A stretch of DNA of 21,560 nucleotides from contig DATESG010000050.1 in the NCBI GenBank assembly GCA_035270925.1, forward strand, positions 1-21,560, given 5' to 3'. Positions 1 through 8,213 of this stretch are shown here, in pieces. Source of the stretch: DATESG01 sp035270925 (GTDB taxonomy: Bacteria; Bacillota_I; Bacilli_A; RFN20; CAG-826). The number at the start of each line of letters is the position of its first letter. Position 1 is the first letter of the stretch. The translations under genes and the position numbers were made by a program. The notes under the pieces were generated by a model. That model was not told the DNA's origin. It did no database searches and was given only the letters and a program-made list of their open reading frames with translations.

Positions 1-940
1 GATCATTACGACTGGAGACGCCAGATTCACGCGCGGTCATAATTAAGTCATCAAGCTTATCCTTGTTAAGATCTTCCCAGGCACGGTCGACACGTTTAGT
101 TTCACTAAAGATGTGGTCGGCCCGTTTAAGCGCCCGTTCACTCAATTTGCCTTTAAGCGCTTTTCTTTGGGCAATAAATTCTTCTTCATCAACTTCGAGC
201 AGAACACTCTTACCAAATTCGCGACTCACAAGCGCTAAGTCACTGGTGATTTCGGCGTAATGCGCGGTAAGTTTAGCATGTGATTTGCCGGTATTAATCA
301 CGAAGAAATGGAGTTTATCACTAATGTGTGTCAAGTTAGCTTGGACCGGGCTCGCTTTATTAAAATCGGAGAGAACGACGCCCCCATAACTAATCGTCAT
401 TTGGTCGAGGAGACCACATGGTTTATTAAAATAGACTTGTTCAGCAAATTGTGAAGCTTTCGCAATATCTAAATCACTAATTTGATTATCGTTATAATAA
501 TAATTCAAAATTTTAGCGATTAAGACTTCGAAGGCCGCACTACTAGAAAGGCCCATGCCGCGTAAGATTGTCGAGACTGAAAAGCAATTAAAGCCACCAA
601 TCTTAAATCCATGCTCCTTAAAATAAGCACAAACACCTCTAATAAGGGCAATCGAGGTTGAATATTCTTTTTCATTAATTTTCAGGTCATTAAGGTCGAT
701 ATCAATTGCAATGGGATAGCCCTTATTGAATGAAACGATTCTAAAATCTTGATTACGACTAACTGCCGCATAAATATAGCGATCAATTGTCATTGATAGT
801 GTTTTACCGTGTTGGTGATCGGTATGGTTTCCGACTATTTCAACACGGCCTGGTGAAATAAACAAATCACTCGCCTTTTGATTAAAACTATCTTCAAACC
901 CATTACTGACTTGTAAAAATTTCAAATTTTCAATACTCAT
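1..940 (-). CDS. galK: Galactokinase, 3' end cut by the window edge
   Basis: Phosphorylates alpha-D-galactose with ATP to galactose-1-phosphate, the first committed Leloir step, in the cytoplasm. Reading the minus strand from ATG at 940 gives 313 open residues that run off the left edge, so roughly the last 80 residues of a usual 390-residue GHMP kinase are missing. Seen directly: the sugar-binding signature GRVEIVGNHTDHQHG at residues 31-45 (the GNHTDH form is typical of clostridial GalK; E. coli-type enzymes have GEHTDY), the GHMP ATP loop GLSSSAA at 130-136, and PCGLLDQM at 174-181 carrying the catalytic Asp. The ATG follows the galT stop after two bases and has no clear Shine-Dalgarno, which suggests translational coupling to galT. 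Identity is secure; only the C-terminus is unseen. Confidence 0.95.
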   Translation of the reverse strand, partial: MSIENLKFLQVSNGFEDSFNQKASDLFISPGRVEIVGNHTDHQHGKTLSMTIDRYIYAAVSRNQDFRIVSFNKGYPIAIDIDLNDLKINEKEYSTSIALIRGVCAYFKEHGFKIGGFNCFSVSTILRGMGLSSSAAFEVLIAKILNYYYNDNQISDLDIAKASQFAEQVYFNKPCGLLDQMTISYGGVVLSDFNKASPVQANLTHISDKLHFFVINTGKSHAKLTAHYAEITSDLALVSREFGKSVLLEVDEEEFIAQRKALKGKLSERALKRADHIFSETKRVDRAWEDLNKDKLDDLIMTARESGVSSRND

Positions 941-942
941 GT

Positions 943-2463
943 TTAAAACTTAATGCTTTTGAGAAACTCGTAGAAAGCATCTTGCCCCTCATCGTTATCT
1001 TTAAAGACTGAAGTATTGAGTAACACATCACGGCAGACCCCGCTTACGTAGTTACGGACTTCTTTGTCATATTGAATGCGTTTTTCGCTCTTTAAATCAC
1101 TTAAATCTTCGATAAGCTGACTGTGAATGACTAAATCTGGATGTTCCTCAAGCAGTACATCAACACTAGCCCCGGTTTCTAAGGCTTTTTCAATTAAGCC
1201 TAATTGACGTTTGAGCCGGGCTGGGAGAATGAAGATGCCCATTTGTTCAATCAGACCAATCCCCTCTTTTTTAATGTTGTGATATTGCGGGTGGGCATGG
1301 AAAATCCCATCAGGATAATTTTCATCAGTGCGATTGTTGCGCAGAATCAAATAAAAATAATAGATACCTTTGACCTTACGCACAATCGGGGTCACGGTAT
1401 TATGACGTTCATCATCAGTATGCGCAATGATATTTAATTTTTCATTATTATAATCAAACCATTTTTCGGTGATTTTACTCGCATATTCTAAAACTAATTT
1501 CTTATTGAGACTCTTAATGAGGATTACACTCGTAAACCAATCGGCAATTCCGATTTCAACGCGTTTATCATAACGAGCCTTAAGGTGTTTACGCACACCT
1601 GTTTCAAACATTGGCATCACAGGGGCGCCACCTTGGAAGTGTTCATGCGAAAGGATTGAACCACCAACAATAGGCAGATCACTATTACTACCAATAAAGA
1701 AATGTGGGAATTGGTCGCTAAAGGTTAAAAGATTATTAAAAGTCCGAGGACTGATTTTCATTGGTAAATGTTCATCGAAGACGACAATACAGTGACGATC
1801 ATAATACATATACGGTGAATATTGAATAAACCAGTTTTCACTATCTAATTTTAAAGGAATAACCCGTAAGTTTTGACGGGGCGGAATTTTAAAGTTACCA
1901 CCAAACCCAACGTTTTCTTTACAAATTGGGCAGCTTGGATATTCATCTTCTTGTAAGCCAGGGTTTTTAAGTGATTCGGCAATTTGGCGATTGTCTTTTT
2001 CTGGTTTGGCTAAATTTATTGTAATTTCTAAGCGCTTATCATCAAAAGTCGATTCCCATTTGATGTTTTGGTCGATTTTACTCTTTTGAATATAGTTACT
2101 GGCAACTCCAAGATCATATAGATAATCAGTCGCGGCCTTTTTATTCTTTTTGTAAATAACTTTAAATTTATCCGTGACAATTTTTGGCGAGGACGTCAGT
2201 AAGCCCATCACATCGGTTAAAAGACCTTCAATCCGCCATTCTTCAATTAAATCACGTTTCATGATTTCAACTTTCATCTCTTGGAGAAGTTCATCAGGTG
2301 TTTTCATCGCTCTAATTTCAGAAATATTAATAATTCCTTTATAGGGACGATCAATTTTTAATTTGTATAAGATTAAATTACGCGTATAAAGGACATCTTG
2401 TTCATCAAGAGAAAGATGCATTTGCGCGTAATGAATCAACTTTTCAACTAAGATACTTAACAT
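943..2463 (-). CDS. galT: UDP-glucose--hexose-1-phosphate uridylyltransferase, class II
   Basis: Exchanges UMP between UDP-glucose and galactose-1-phosphate, giving UDP-galactose and glucose-1-phosphate (Leloir pathway, cytoplasmic). The 506 residues match the class II GalT of Firmicutes (about 490-510), not the ~350-residue E. coli type. Visible landmarks are CPIC at 178-181, SHEHFQGG at 272-279 (the region replacing the HPH active-site motif of class I), and the C-terminal family block around LRNNRT and IFHAHPQYH, followed by GLIEQMGIFILPARL. Start ATG at 2463 is supported by AGAGG seven bases upstream (2471-2475). It lies 40 bases after the alpha-galactosidase stop and two bases before galK, so the three genes form one operon in the order aga-galT-galK. 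No truncation or frameshift seen. Confidence 0.96.
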   Translation of the reverse strand: MLSILVEKLIHYAQMHLSLDEQDVLYTRNLILYKLKIDRPYKGIINISEIRAMKTPDELLQEMKVEIMKRDLIEEWRIEGLLTDVMGLLTSSPKIVTDKFKVIYKKNKKAATDYLYDLGVASNYIQKSKIDQNIKWESTFDDKRLEITINLAKPEKDNRQIAESLKNPGLQEDEYPSCPICKENVGFGGNFKIPPRQNLRVIPLKLDSENWFIQYSPYMYYDRHCIVVFDEHLPMKISPRTFNNLLTFSDQFPHFFIGSNSDLPIVGGSILSHEHFQGGAPVMPMFETGVRKHLKARYDKRVEIGIADWFTSVILIKSLNKKLVLEYASKITEKWFDYNNEKLNIIAHTDDERHNTVTPIVRKVKGIYYFYLILRNNRTDENYPDGIFHAHPQYHNIKKEGIGLIEQMGIFILPARLKRQLGLIEKALETGASVDVLLEEHPDLVIHSQLIEDLSDLKSEKRIQYDKEVRNYVSGVCRDVLLNTSVFKDNDEGQDAFYEFLKSIKF

Positions 2464-2503
2464 ATAACTACCTCTTTTCGTGCGTTATGATAATAACATA
2501 AAT

Positions 2504-4843
2504 TTAGTTTTCCGTGTAGATGCTATAGATAATACTGCCAAAATCACCAAGGACTCTTGTTTGTTCGTTGACGCCCGTTCCACTCCATTGTGGATATAAG
2601 CGCAACGCTCCCGCTTTTAAAAGCGAGCCATCAACAAGATAGTCTTCCTTAACTTCAACGTCAATCAATTGTTCGGCACTCTTGCTCTTAGCTAAGCGAT
2701 TGACAATTAAGCCATCCGCTTTAATAAATGTTGGTAAAACCATCTTTAAGAGCCCGCCAAATTTATGGAGATTGCTGACTTGATTAAATCCGCACACATG
2801 GTAAGTTTGATGCTCATTTACATCTAGGCGTGGAAGCGATTCGCTGACTGGCATTGTCGTTGCAATCCCATTGACTAGACTAACAACTGCCCGTTCCTTG
2901 CCACGACTAACGACCGCGAAGCCATAACGTTCAAATGAAGTTTCATTTGGCAGTTCATAGTAAGTTCCATTAACGACAATATCACGGTGTTCTTTATAAT
3001 ACTCGATTTGTGCTTTTACTTGCTTTTCTTCAAGGGGCTCAAGCGTTGTAATATCTAGTTCATAACCAAAGCCACCACTAAATAAGCTGACATTAAAGCG
3101 TGTATTAAGGGCAATCTCTCTTAGTGTTTGGTGATTAGGCACATCGCTTACGTGCGCACTAATGACACTGAGGGGATAAACAAGTGCGAGGTTTTTCAAG
3201 ATTCGCACCCGTTCATACGCATCACTACAATCACTCGCCCATATTTGATCAAAATAAGATAAAACTCCGAGATCAAAACGATTGCCGCCACTTGCGCAAC
3301 CTTCCCATAAAATATGGGGGAAACGTTCGGTCAGGGTCTTTAAAATTTTATATAAGCCCTTGGTATAATCATAAAAAAACGTTGAGTGATTTCCACTCTT
3401 ACTATAAAAATCACTAATATTACGGTTATAATCCCATTTTACGTATTCGATGTTCGCACTTGATAAAACAGCCGTGACATTGTCAATAATATAGTTTTGG
3501 ACCTCGACAAGACTTAAGTCAAAACAATATTGATGGCGGCCTTTACTCGCTTTAAAGTTCGGAACATTTACAATCCAATCAGGATGATCAAGGTATACTT
3601 TGCTCGTTTCCGAAACCATTTCTGGTTCAAACCAAAGCCCAAACTTCAGCCCTTGTTTATTAGCCTTTTTAGCTAAACCATCAAGTCCATGTGGAAGTTT
3701 CTTTTTGTTTACTTCATAGTTACCTAGTCCTGTATAGTCATTATCACGTTCAATAAACCAGCCATCATCAAGCACTAACATTTCAATTCCTAAATCTTTA
3801 GCGCTTTTCATTAACTTCAATAGTTTTGCCTCATCAAAATTGAAATAAGTCGCTTCCCAATTGTTTAGTAAAATTGGCCGTGTTTGCCGTGAAAAAGCCT
3901 GACGCACAACGTGATCATTAACAAAGCGATGATAGTTCGCTGACAACCCGTTTTGACCCTTGTTGGAGTACGTAAGCGCCGCCCACGGGGCATAGAAATC
4001 ACCATTTCCTAGATCATAGGCAAATGTTTCATCATTAAGTCCCGCTTGGACTCTGACCCGATTATTACTGGCCAGGTTAACACTAAGTTCAAACGGGCCA
4101 CTATACATAAGATTGACCCCATAATATTCGCCATAGTCAAGGCTGGCTTCTGGAGTTTTTAAAATTAGAAATGGGTTATGACGGTTGCTACTAGGACCGG
4201 CAATTGTTGATAGTTTGAAAGTTCCTGGCGTTAATTTATGGGCCGTTAAATGCGCCTCATTAGCCCAAGTGCCATATAGCCCTAAAGCCTCAAAGTTTTT
4301 GTTATATAAATCAAGGTTAAGACTCATAATCCGGTTTAAGTGTGGATGTTTACGTTTTTGTTTATGAACAATCACACTGCGAGCGATGACGTTGCTATCT
4401 TTAAAGACTAAATAACGTAGCGTGACCAAAAGGGCACTATACTCATCGCGTAAATCAATTTCAAAGCATTCATTCGCTCCATGTGGGGCGGGTAAATCTT
4501 CCTTAGAAAAATCAAAATCAACTTTATGTCGGAACTCGACCACTTTAAAGTCACTGACAAAGCCAAGGTCACTCTCGACAATTAAGCTTGCCGGGCGGTA
4601 ATCACCCTTTCCATAGGTTGAAAGTTCAAGATTGACATGATCAAGCGAATATGTCGGGTCGATACCCTCATCATAAATAGTTGTTGTCCCTAATGTGTTC
4701 TTTTGCTTATATTCAAGCGGAAACATGTCATCACTGACTTTAATTTTGCTACCATAGTAAAGATTTTCTAAATGTGAAAAATGGTTGACGCGCAAGACGT
4801 AACTTGTGTCCCGTGTTTCTAGATGAATGATTGTTGGTTCCAT
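2504..4843 (-). CDS. Alpha-galactosidase, GH36
   Basis: Hydrolyses terminal alpha-1,6-linked galactose from melibiose, raffinose-type sugars or galactomannan fragments. The 779-residue protein has no signal peptide, so it probably acts on imported oligosaccharides. Layout follows GH36: an N-terminal beta-sandwich (about 1-320), a TIM barrel (about 325-650) and a C-terminal beta domain. Motifs seen are LLNNWEATYFNF (325-336), LVLDDGWF (356-363), VKWDYNRN with the likely nucleophile Asp471, CASGGNRFDLG (516-526) and WASDCSDA with the likely acid/base Asp538. The residue assignments rest on similarity to characterised GH36 enzymes. Slightly longer than the usual ~730 residues. Start ATG 4843 has only a weak purine-rich site (AAGAGCGAG). 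First gene of the aga-galT-galK operon, divergent from the beta-galactosidase gene. Confidence 0.95.
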   Translation of the reverse strand: MEPTIIHLETRDTSYVLRVNHFSHLENLYYGSKIKVSDDMFPLEYKQKNTLGTTTIYDEGIDPTYSLDHVNLELSTYGKGDYRPASLIVESDLGFVSDFKVVEFRHKVDFDFSKEDLPAPHGANECFEIDLRDEYSALLVTLRYLVFKDSNVIARSVIVHKQKRKHPHLNRIMSLNLDLYNKNFEALGLYGTWANEAHLTAHKLTPGTFKLSTIAGPSSNRHNPFLILKTPEASLDYGEYYGVNLMYSGPFELSVNLASNNRVRVQAGLNDETFAYDLGNGDFYAPWAALTYSNKGQNGLSANYHRFVNDHVVRQAFSRQTRPILLNNWEATYFNFDEAKLLKLMKSAKDLGIEMLVLDDGWFIERDNDYTGLGNYEVNKKKLPHGLDGLAKKANKQGLKFGLWFEPEMVSETSKVYLDHPDWIVNVPNFKASKGRHQYCFDLSLVEVQNYIIDNVTAVLSSANIEYVKWDYNRNISDFYSKSGNHSTFFYDYTKGLYKILKTLTERFPHILWEGCASGGNRFDLGVLSYFDQIWASDCSDAYERVRILKNLALVYPLSVISAHVSDVPNHQTLREIALNTRFNVSLFSGGFGYELDITTLEPLEEKQVKAQIEYYKEHRDIVVNGTYYELPNETSFERYGFAVVSRGKERAVVSLVNGIATTMPVSESLPRLDVNEHQTYHVCGFNQVSNLHKFGGLLKMVLPTFIKADGLIVNRLAKSKSAEQLIDVEVKEDYLVDGSLLKAGALRLYPQWSGTGVNEQTRVLGDFGSIIYSIYTEN

Positions 4844-4866
4844 AAATTCTCGCTCTTATTTATTTT

Positions 4867-4872
4867 ATCATA
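4867..4872 (-). promoter_or_regulatory. Possible -10 box for the aga-galT-galK operon
   Basis: The minus strand reads TATGAT followed by AAAATA here, a fair sigma-A -10 match. It would place the start of transcription near 4860 and leave a leader of about 17 bases containing the purine-rich AAGAGCGAG. No convincing -35 lies 16-18 bases upstream. An alternative extended -10 (TGATTATAA) lies further upstream around 4912-4920. Tentative. Confidence 0.35.
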
Positions 4873-4948
4873 TCTAGAGGTATTTTTCGCCTTCTCGTTG
4901 TGTAAATCCCTTATAATCACAAGCTAGCGAATGATGAATGTTAAGGAA

Positions 4949-4962
4949 AGTTATCGGTTTCA
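4949..4962 (-). promoter_or_regulatory. Candidate cre site (CcpA catabolite repression)
   Basis: On the minus strand the bases are TGAAACCGATAACT. Against the cre consensus TGWAANCGNTNWCA this agrees at 13 of 14 positions; only the final A is T. It sits in the 209-base divergent region between alpha- and beta-galactosidase genes, roughly 80-105 bases from each start codon, where CcpA control of sugar operons is commonly exerted. CcpA itself is not in the window, so function is inferred. Confidence 0.5.
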
Positions 4963-5018
4963 GCAGTTTATGTAAATAAATCGTTGATAAAACATAAAAA
5001 ATTCTGCTATTTTCTCAC

Positions 5019-5046
5019 GTTACACTACGAATATATATGTTAAAAT
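5019..5046 (+). promoter_or_regulatory. Promoter of the beta-galactosidase gene (extended -10)
   Basis: TAAAAT at 5041-5046 is preceded by TGT, making an extended -10 (TGTTAAAAT). GTTACA at 5019-5024 is a 4/6 match to TTGACA at 16-base spacing. Transcription should start about 5053, which is the A of the start codon, so the mRNA is predicted to be leaderless. Confidence 0.55.
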
Positions 5047-5052
5047 TATTAT

Positions 5053-7392
5053 ATGGAACAACATCTCAATTTTAATTGGCAATTCATCAAGGGCTTTTCC
5101 TCAACTTATATTAAGGAAATTCCTCTGAGCGCAAGTAAGATTAATATCCCCCATAATATGGTCTCATTTCCTTTTAATAGCTTTAGTGATATTCATGGCC
5201 AAATTGTCGGGACCTATTTCAAACTTTTTAAGATTGAAAATTATGATGCAGAAAAATCATACATCCTTTATTTTGATGGGGTGATGGTCGGTGCGGATGT
5301 TTATGTTAACGGTAAAGATTTAGGGACTTTTACTCATGGCTATCTTCCCTTTGAAATTGATATTAGTGATCATGTTCATCGTGGCGACAACTTACTCGTC
5401 GTCAAAGTCGATGGTCGAGAAAAAGACACTATCCCGCCTTGGGGTAATGTTGTTGATTATCTCTCCTTCAGCGGAATCTATCGCGGCGTTAAACTAATTG
5501 AGCGTCAAGCCTTAGATATTCTTGATGCTCGTGTTGATGGTAAACTCGACGGAACCGTCGTTGTCCGTCCTACTTTTTGCAATGAAAATAGTGTTGTATA
5601 CTCGGCTTTATATCAAGTTTTTGATCAAAATGATCAATTAGTCCATGAAGCCAAGTTCCCCCGTTTTAAAATTGATAATGTTAAAGCTTGGGATTTAAAA
5701 AACTCTTATTTATATAGGCTCGTAATTACGCTGATGAGTGTCGATAATCGCTACCGTGCCAGTCGTAGTTTTACGCTTGCCTTCCGCTCGATTGAAGTAA
5801 GGAATACTGGACTATATTTAAATAACAAACATACTAAACTTGTCGGATTAAACCGCCATGAAACATACCCCTTTATTGGTGGGGCAGCGTCTAAGTCTTT
5901 ACAAGAAGATGATGTGTTAATCCTTAAAGGTTTAGGCCTCAATTATGTCCGTTGTTCCCATTATCCACCCAGTCCTGATTTTCTTGATGCCTGTGATAAA
6001 CACGGTTTACTTGTTGTTGACGAAGTGCCGGGCTGGCAATTTATTGGGGATGAGGCGTGGCAAGAAGCGCATATTGATAATATCAAACGGATGATTATGC
6101 GTGATTATAACCATCCCAGCATTTTTGCCTGGTCAATCAGAATCAATGAGTCTAGTGATCATCATGACTTATATCAAAGATCACATGCCAAAGCCAAGTC
6201 GCTTGATCCATATCGGCCAACAACCGGAACGAGAAACTTTGAACATAGTGAATTACTCGAAGATATTTACTCATATAATGACTTCACCCATTACGGACCT
6301 AATAAGGGTTTACTCCCTAAACGTAAAGTCACCAAAGATAACAAACCTTATATCGTCAGTGAATGTAACGGCCACATGTTCCCGACCAAGGTTTACGATA
6401 GTCCCGAAATCCAAAAGGAATTTATCCATCGCCACCTTAGCGTTCTCAACAGTGCCTTTAAAGACCTAGACATTATTGGCATCTCCCCTTGGTGTATGCA
6501 TGATTACTATACGCATCAACAATTTGGCAGTGGTGATCATATTTGCTACCACGGGATTCTCGATATATACCGTAATCCCAAACTTGTCAGTTATGCTTAT
6601 CAAGCGCTCCTGAGTAAAAAACCCGTTTTAATGTCATCTTTTAGCGTCAATAACGGAGATATTCCTGAAGCTAAGCTGATGCCCTTCTTTGTCTTGTCTA
6701 ATGCCAGTGTCGTCAAACTTTATCGCGGCGACGATTTAATCAAAGCGTTTAAACCTCGTTTCGACTTATATCCAAGTTTAAGACATCCACCCTTTGTGAT
6801 TGATTACTTTATCCGTGATAATTTCATGGCTAAATACGGAAAGTTCTCGCCAAGGACAAGTAAACGGCTCGGCCATATTTTAAACTATGCGGCCTTGCAC
6901 GGACTGACGAAAATGAAATTGAATCATAAACTTTCACTCGGCCTGATTATGCTAAGATATCACCTTACCTATCAGGATCTCGTGCCGATTTGGGGCGAGA
7001 ACGTCACCAGCTGGGGAGTCGATAATGGTGTTTTCACTTTAAAGGCGTATAATGAGGAAGGGCAATTAGTTGAAAGTCAACAAATTGGCCCTAGTCTCCA
7101 CTACACTTATGAGATTAAGCTTAGTAAAACTAGCTTAGTTAATGAAGCAACCTACGACACATTAAAAATTGTGATTACCGCGCTTGATAGTAATAAGATG
7201 CGTAATCCATATGACTTTAATGTTGTCAGTATTGCGACTACGGGACCGCTTGAATTATTAGGTCCCGCCCACCAAGCAATGCACGGTGGCGCCTTAAGCG
7301 TCTACATTGCCTCAACGCAAGGTAGTGGGCCGGCTCAAGTTAATCTCACGATTAACAACCAAATACACACATTCGACATTAAGGTCGAATAG
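5053..7392 (+). CDS. Glycoside hydrolase family 2 protein, probable beta-galactosidase
   Basis: Probably cleaves beta-galactosides such as lactose in the cytoplasm; beta-galactosidase is preferred over other GH2 activities because of the gal neighbours. The 779 residues contain the N-terminal GH2 jelly roll (YFKLFKI, FDGVMVGADVYVNG, LVVKVDGREK, FSGIYRGVKLIE), an immunoglobulin-like middle domain, then a TIM barrel beginning near LVGLNRHETYP with YVRCSHYPPSPDFLDACD. The acid/base region reads WSIRINES, with Glu366 in the catalytic position; most GH2 enzymes have WSxGNE, and the RINE form marks a recognised GH2 branch. The nucleophile is probably Glu437 in VSECNGH. No signal peptide. There is no Shine-Dalgarno; the ATG lies six bases after a -10 box. 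The next gene starts 8 bases after the TAG stop, so the two are co-transcribed. Confidence 0.87.
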   Translation: MEQHLNFNWQFIKGFSSTYIKEIPLSASKINIPHNMVSFPFNSFSDIHGQIVGTYFKLFKIENYDAEKSYILYFDGVMVGADVYVNGKDLGTFTHGYLPFEIDISDHVHRGDNLLVVKVDGREKDTIPPWGNVVDYLSFSGIYRGVKLIERQALDILDARVDGKLDGTVVVRPTFCNENSVVYSALYQVFDQNDQLVHEAKFPRFKIDNVKAWDLKNSYLYRLVITLMSVDNRYRASRSFTLAFRSIEVRNTGLYLNNKHTKLVGLNRHETYPFIGGAASKSLQEDDVLILKGLGLNYVRCSHYPPSPDFLDACDKHGLLVVDEVPGWQFIGDEAWQEAHIDNIKRMIMRDYNHPSIFAWSIRINESSDHHDLYQRSHAKAKSLDPYRPTTGTRNFEHSELLEDIYSYNDFTHYGPNKGLLPKRKVTKDNKPYIVSECNGHMFPTKVYDSPEIQKEFIHRHLSVLNSAFKDLDIIGISPWCMHDYYTHQQFGSGDHICYHGILDIYRNPKLVSYAYQALLSKKPVLMSSFSVNNGDIPEAKLMPFFVLSNASVVKLYRGDDLIKAFKPRFDLYPSLRHPPFVIDYFIRDNFMAKYGKFSPRTSKRLGHILNYAALHGLTKMKLNHKLSLGLIMLRYHLTYQDLVPIWGENVTSWGVDNGVFTLKAYNEEGQLVESQQIGPSLHYTYEIKLSKTSLVNEATYDTLKIVITALDSNKMRNPYDFNVVSIATTGPLELLGPAHQAMHGGALSVYIASTQGSGPAQVNLTINNQIHTFDIKVE

Positions 7393-7403
7393 AAAGGAGC
7401 ATG

Positions 7404-8150
7404 ATGGCAGAAAAAAATCTCGCACTTTTAATTGATGCTGAAAATATTTCTCCTGATTATATGTCGATTATTCGCGATGAAGCTAATAAATATGGCAACT
7501 TATCTTATAAGCGTATTTATGGCGACTGGTCGAGTCCAAATCTCGTCAAATGGCGGAAGATTTGTAACGAATATAATCTTGATCCAATACAACAGTTCAA
7601 TTATGTCTCAAACAAAAGCACCAGCGATTTTACCCTCGTAATTGATGCAATGGACATCCTCTACCGCGGTAGCGTCCAAGGATTTGTGATTGTAAGTAGT
7701 GATAGTGATTTCACTAAACTCGTCAGTCGTTTACGTGAAAATAGTATGTTCGTAATGGGCATGGGCGAAAGCAAAACTCCACTCTCACTGGTCAACTCCG
7801 TTGATCTATTTACTTACTTAGACAAAATCAAAAAAATTCGTGACACGAGTGATGCAAAACGTAAAGTTAAAGCCCCTAATGGCAAAGACGATAGCGCAGG
7901 CATAATCCCGCTTGAAGACCTCATTGAAGTCTTAAGTAATATTATTTCCGAAAACGCTGATGAACTAGGTTGGGCTTATTGGAGCAATACCAATAATACG
8001 CTCGTTAGAAAATACCCAGGCTTTGATCCTCGTAACTACGGTTTTAAAGGCAAAGCACTCCAGTTCTTCTTAGCTAATGGCTTTGAAAAACGTAATGAAG
8101 GCTTAGATGTCTTTATTCGCGTCGCCGCTGATGAAACAAAAAAAGCCTAA
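7404..8150 (+). CDS. NYN-domain (LabA/PIN-like) protein with OST-HTH/LOTUS domain
   Basis: Predicted RNA-directed nuclease or RNA-binding regulator. Residues about 5-145 form a NYN/LabA-like PIN fold: LALLIDAENIS with the first acidic residue, KSTSDFTLVIDAMD, and VIVSSDSDFTKLVSRLRE, supplying the cluster of Asp residues expected for metal binding. About residues 165-240 resemble an OST-HTH/LOTUS module (IPLEDLIEVL ... FKGKALQFFLANGFE), a common partner of NYN domains. Two adjacent ATGs exist at 7401 and 7404; GGAG at 7396-7399 is one base from the first and four from the second, so 7404 is preferred (248 residues). It follows the beta-galactosidase stop directly and is followed by an intrinsic terminator. 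Why an RNA-processing protein sits in a sugar operon is unknown; substrate unknown. Confidence 0.85.
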   Translation: MAEKNLALLIDAENISPDYMSIIRDEANKYGNLSYKRIYGDWSSPNLVKWRKICNEYNLDPIQQFNYVSNKSTSDFTLVIDAMDILYRGSVQGFVIVSSDSDFTKLVSRLRENSMFVMGMGESKTPLSLVNSVDLFTYLDKIKKIRDTSDAKRKVKAPNGKDDSAGIIPLEDLIEVLSNIISENADELGWAYWSNTNNTLVRKYPGFDPRNYGFKGKALQFFLANGFEKRNEGLDVFIRVAADETKKA

Positions 8151-8184
8151 TACAATTGTATTAAGCTTATAAAACTAATGTTTT

Positions 8185-8213
8185 AATAGGAATAGAAATG
8201 TTCCTATTTTTTT
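8185..8213 (+). terminator. Intrinsic terminator after the NYN gene
   Basis: AATAGGAA (8185-8192) pairs with TTCCTATT (8201-8208) around an eight-base loop, and a run of T follows to 8213. It ends the beta-galactosidase/NYN transcript. The T tract overlaps the stop codon of the convergent transporter gene (8212-8214), so the two transcription units abut. On the minus strand the downstream bases (TTAAAAC) give a weaker tract. Confidence 0.85.

Noticed and set aside
63..260. Plus-strand open frame of 65 codons at the left edge
   Set aside because: It is antisense to the galactokinase frame, which carries unmistakable GHMP kinase motifs; composition is Ser/Leu-rich shadow sequence with no ribosome site.
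4966..5010. AGCAG/CTGCT and TTTATG/CATAAA arms forming a possible bulged hairpin before the GH2 promoter
   Set aside because: Needs a five-base bulge on one side; not convincing as an operator or RNA structure.
6101..6469. Plus-strand 122-codon frame inside the GH2 gene
   Set aside because: Shadow frame overlapping the catalytic TIM barrel; no motif and no independent start signals.
8148..8163. Perfect 16-base palindrome TAATACAATTGTATTA at the NYN stop codon
   Set aside because: AT-rich, with no loop suited to a hairpin and a proper terminator 22 bases on; probably chance, though it includes the stop codon.
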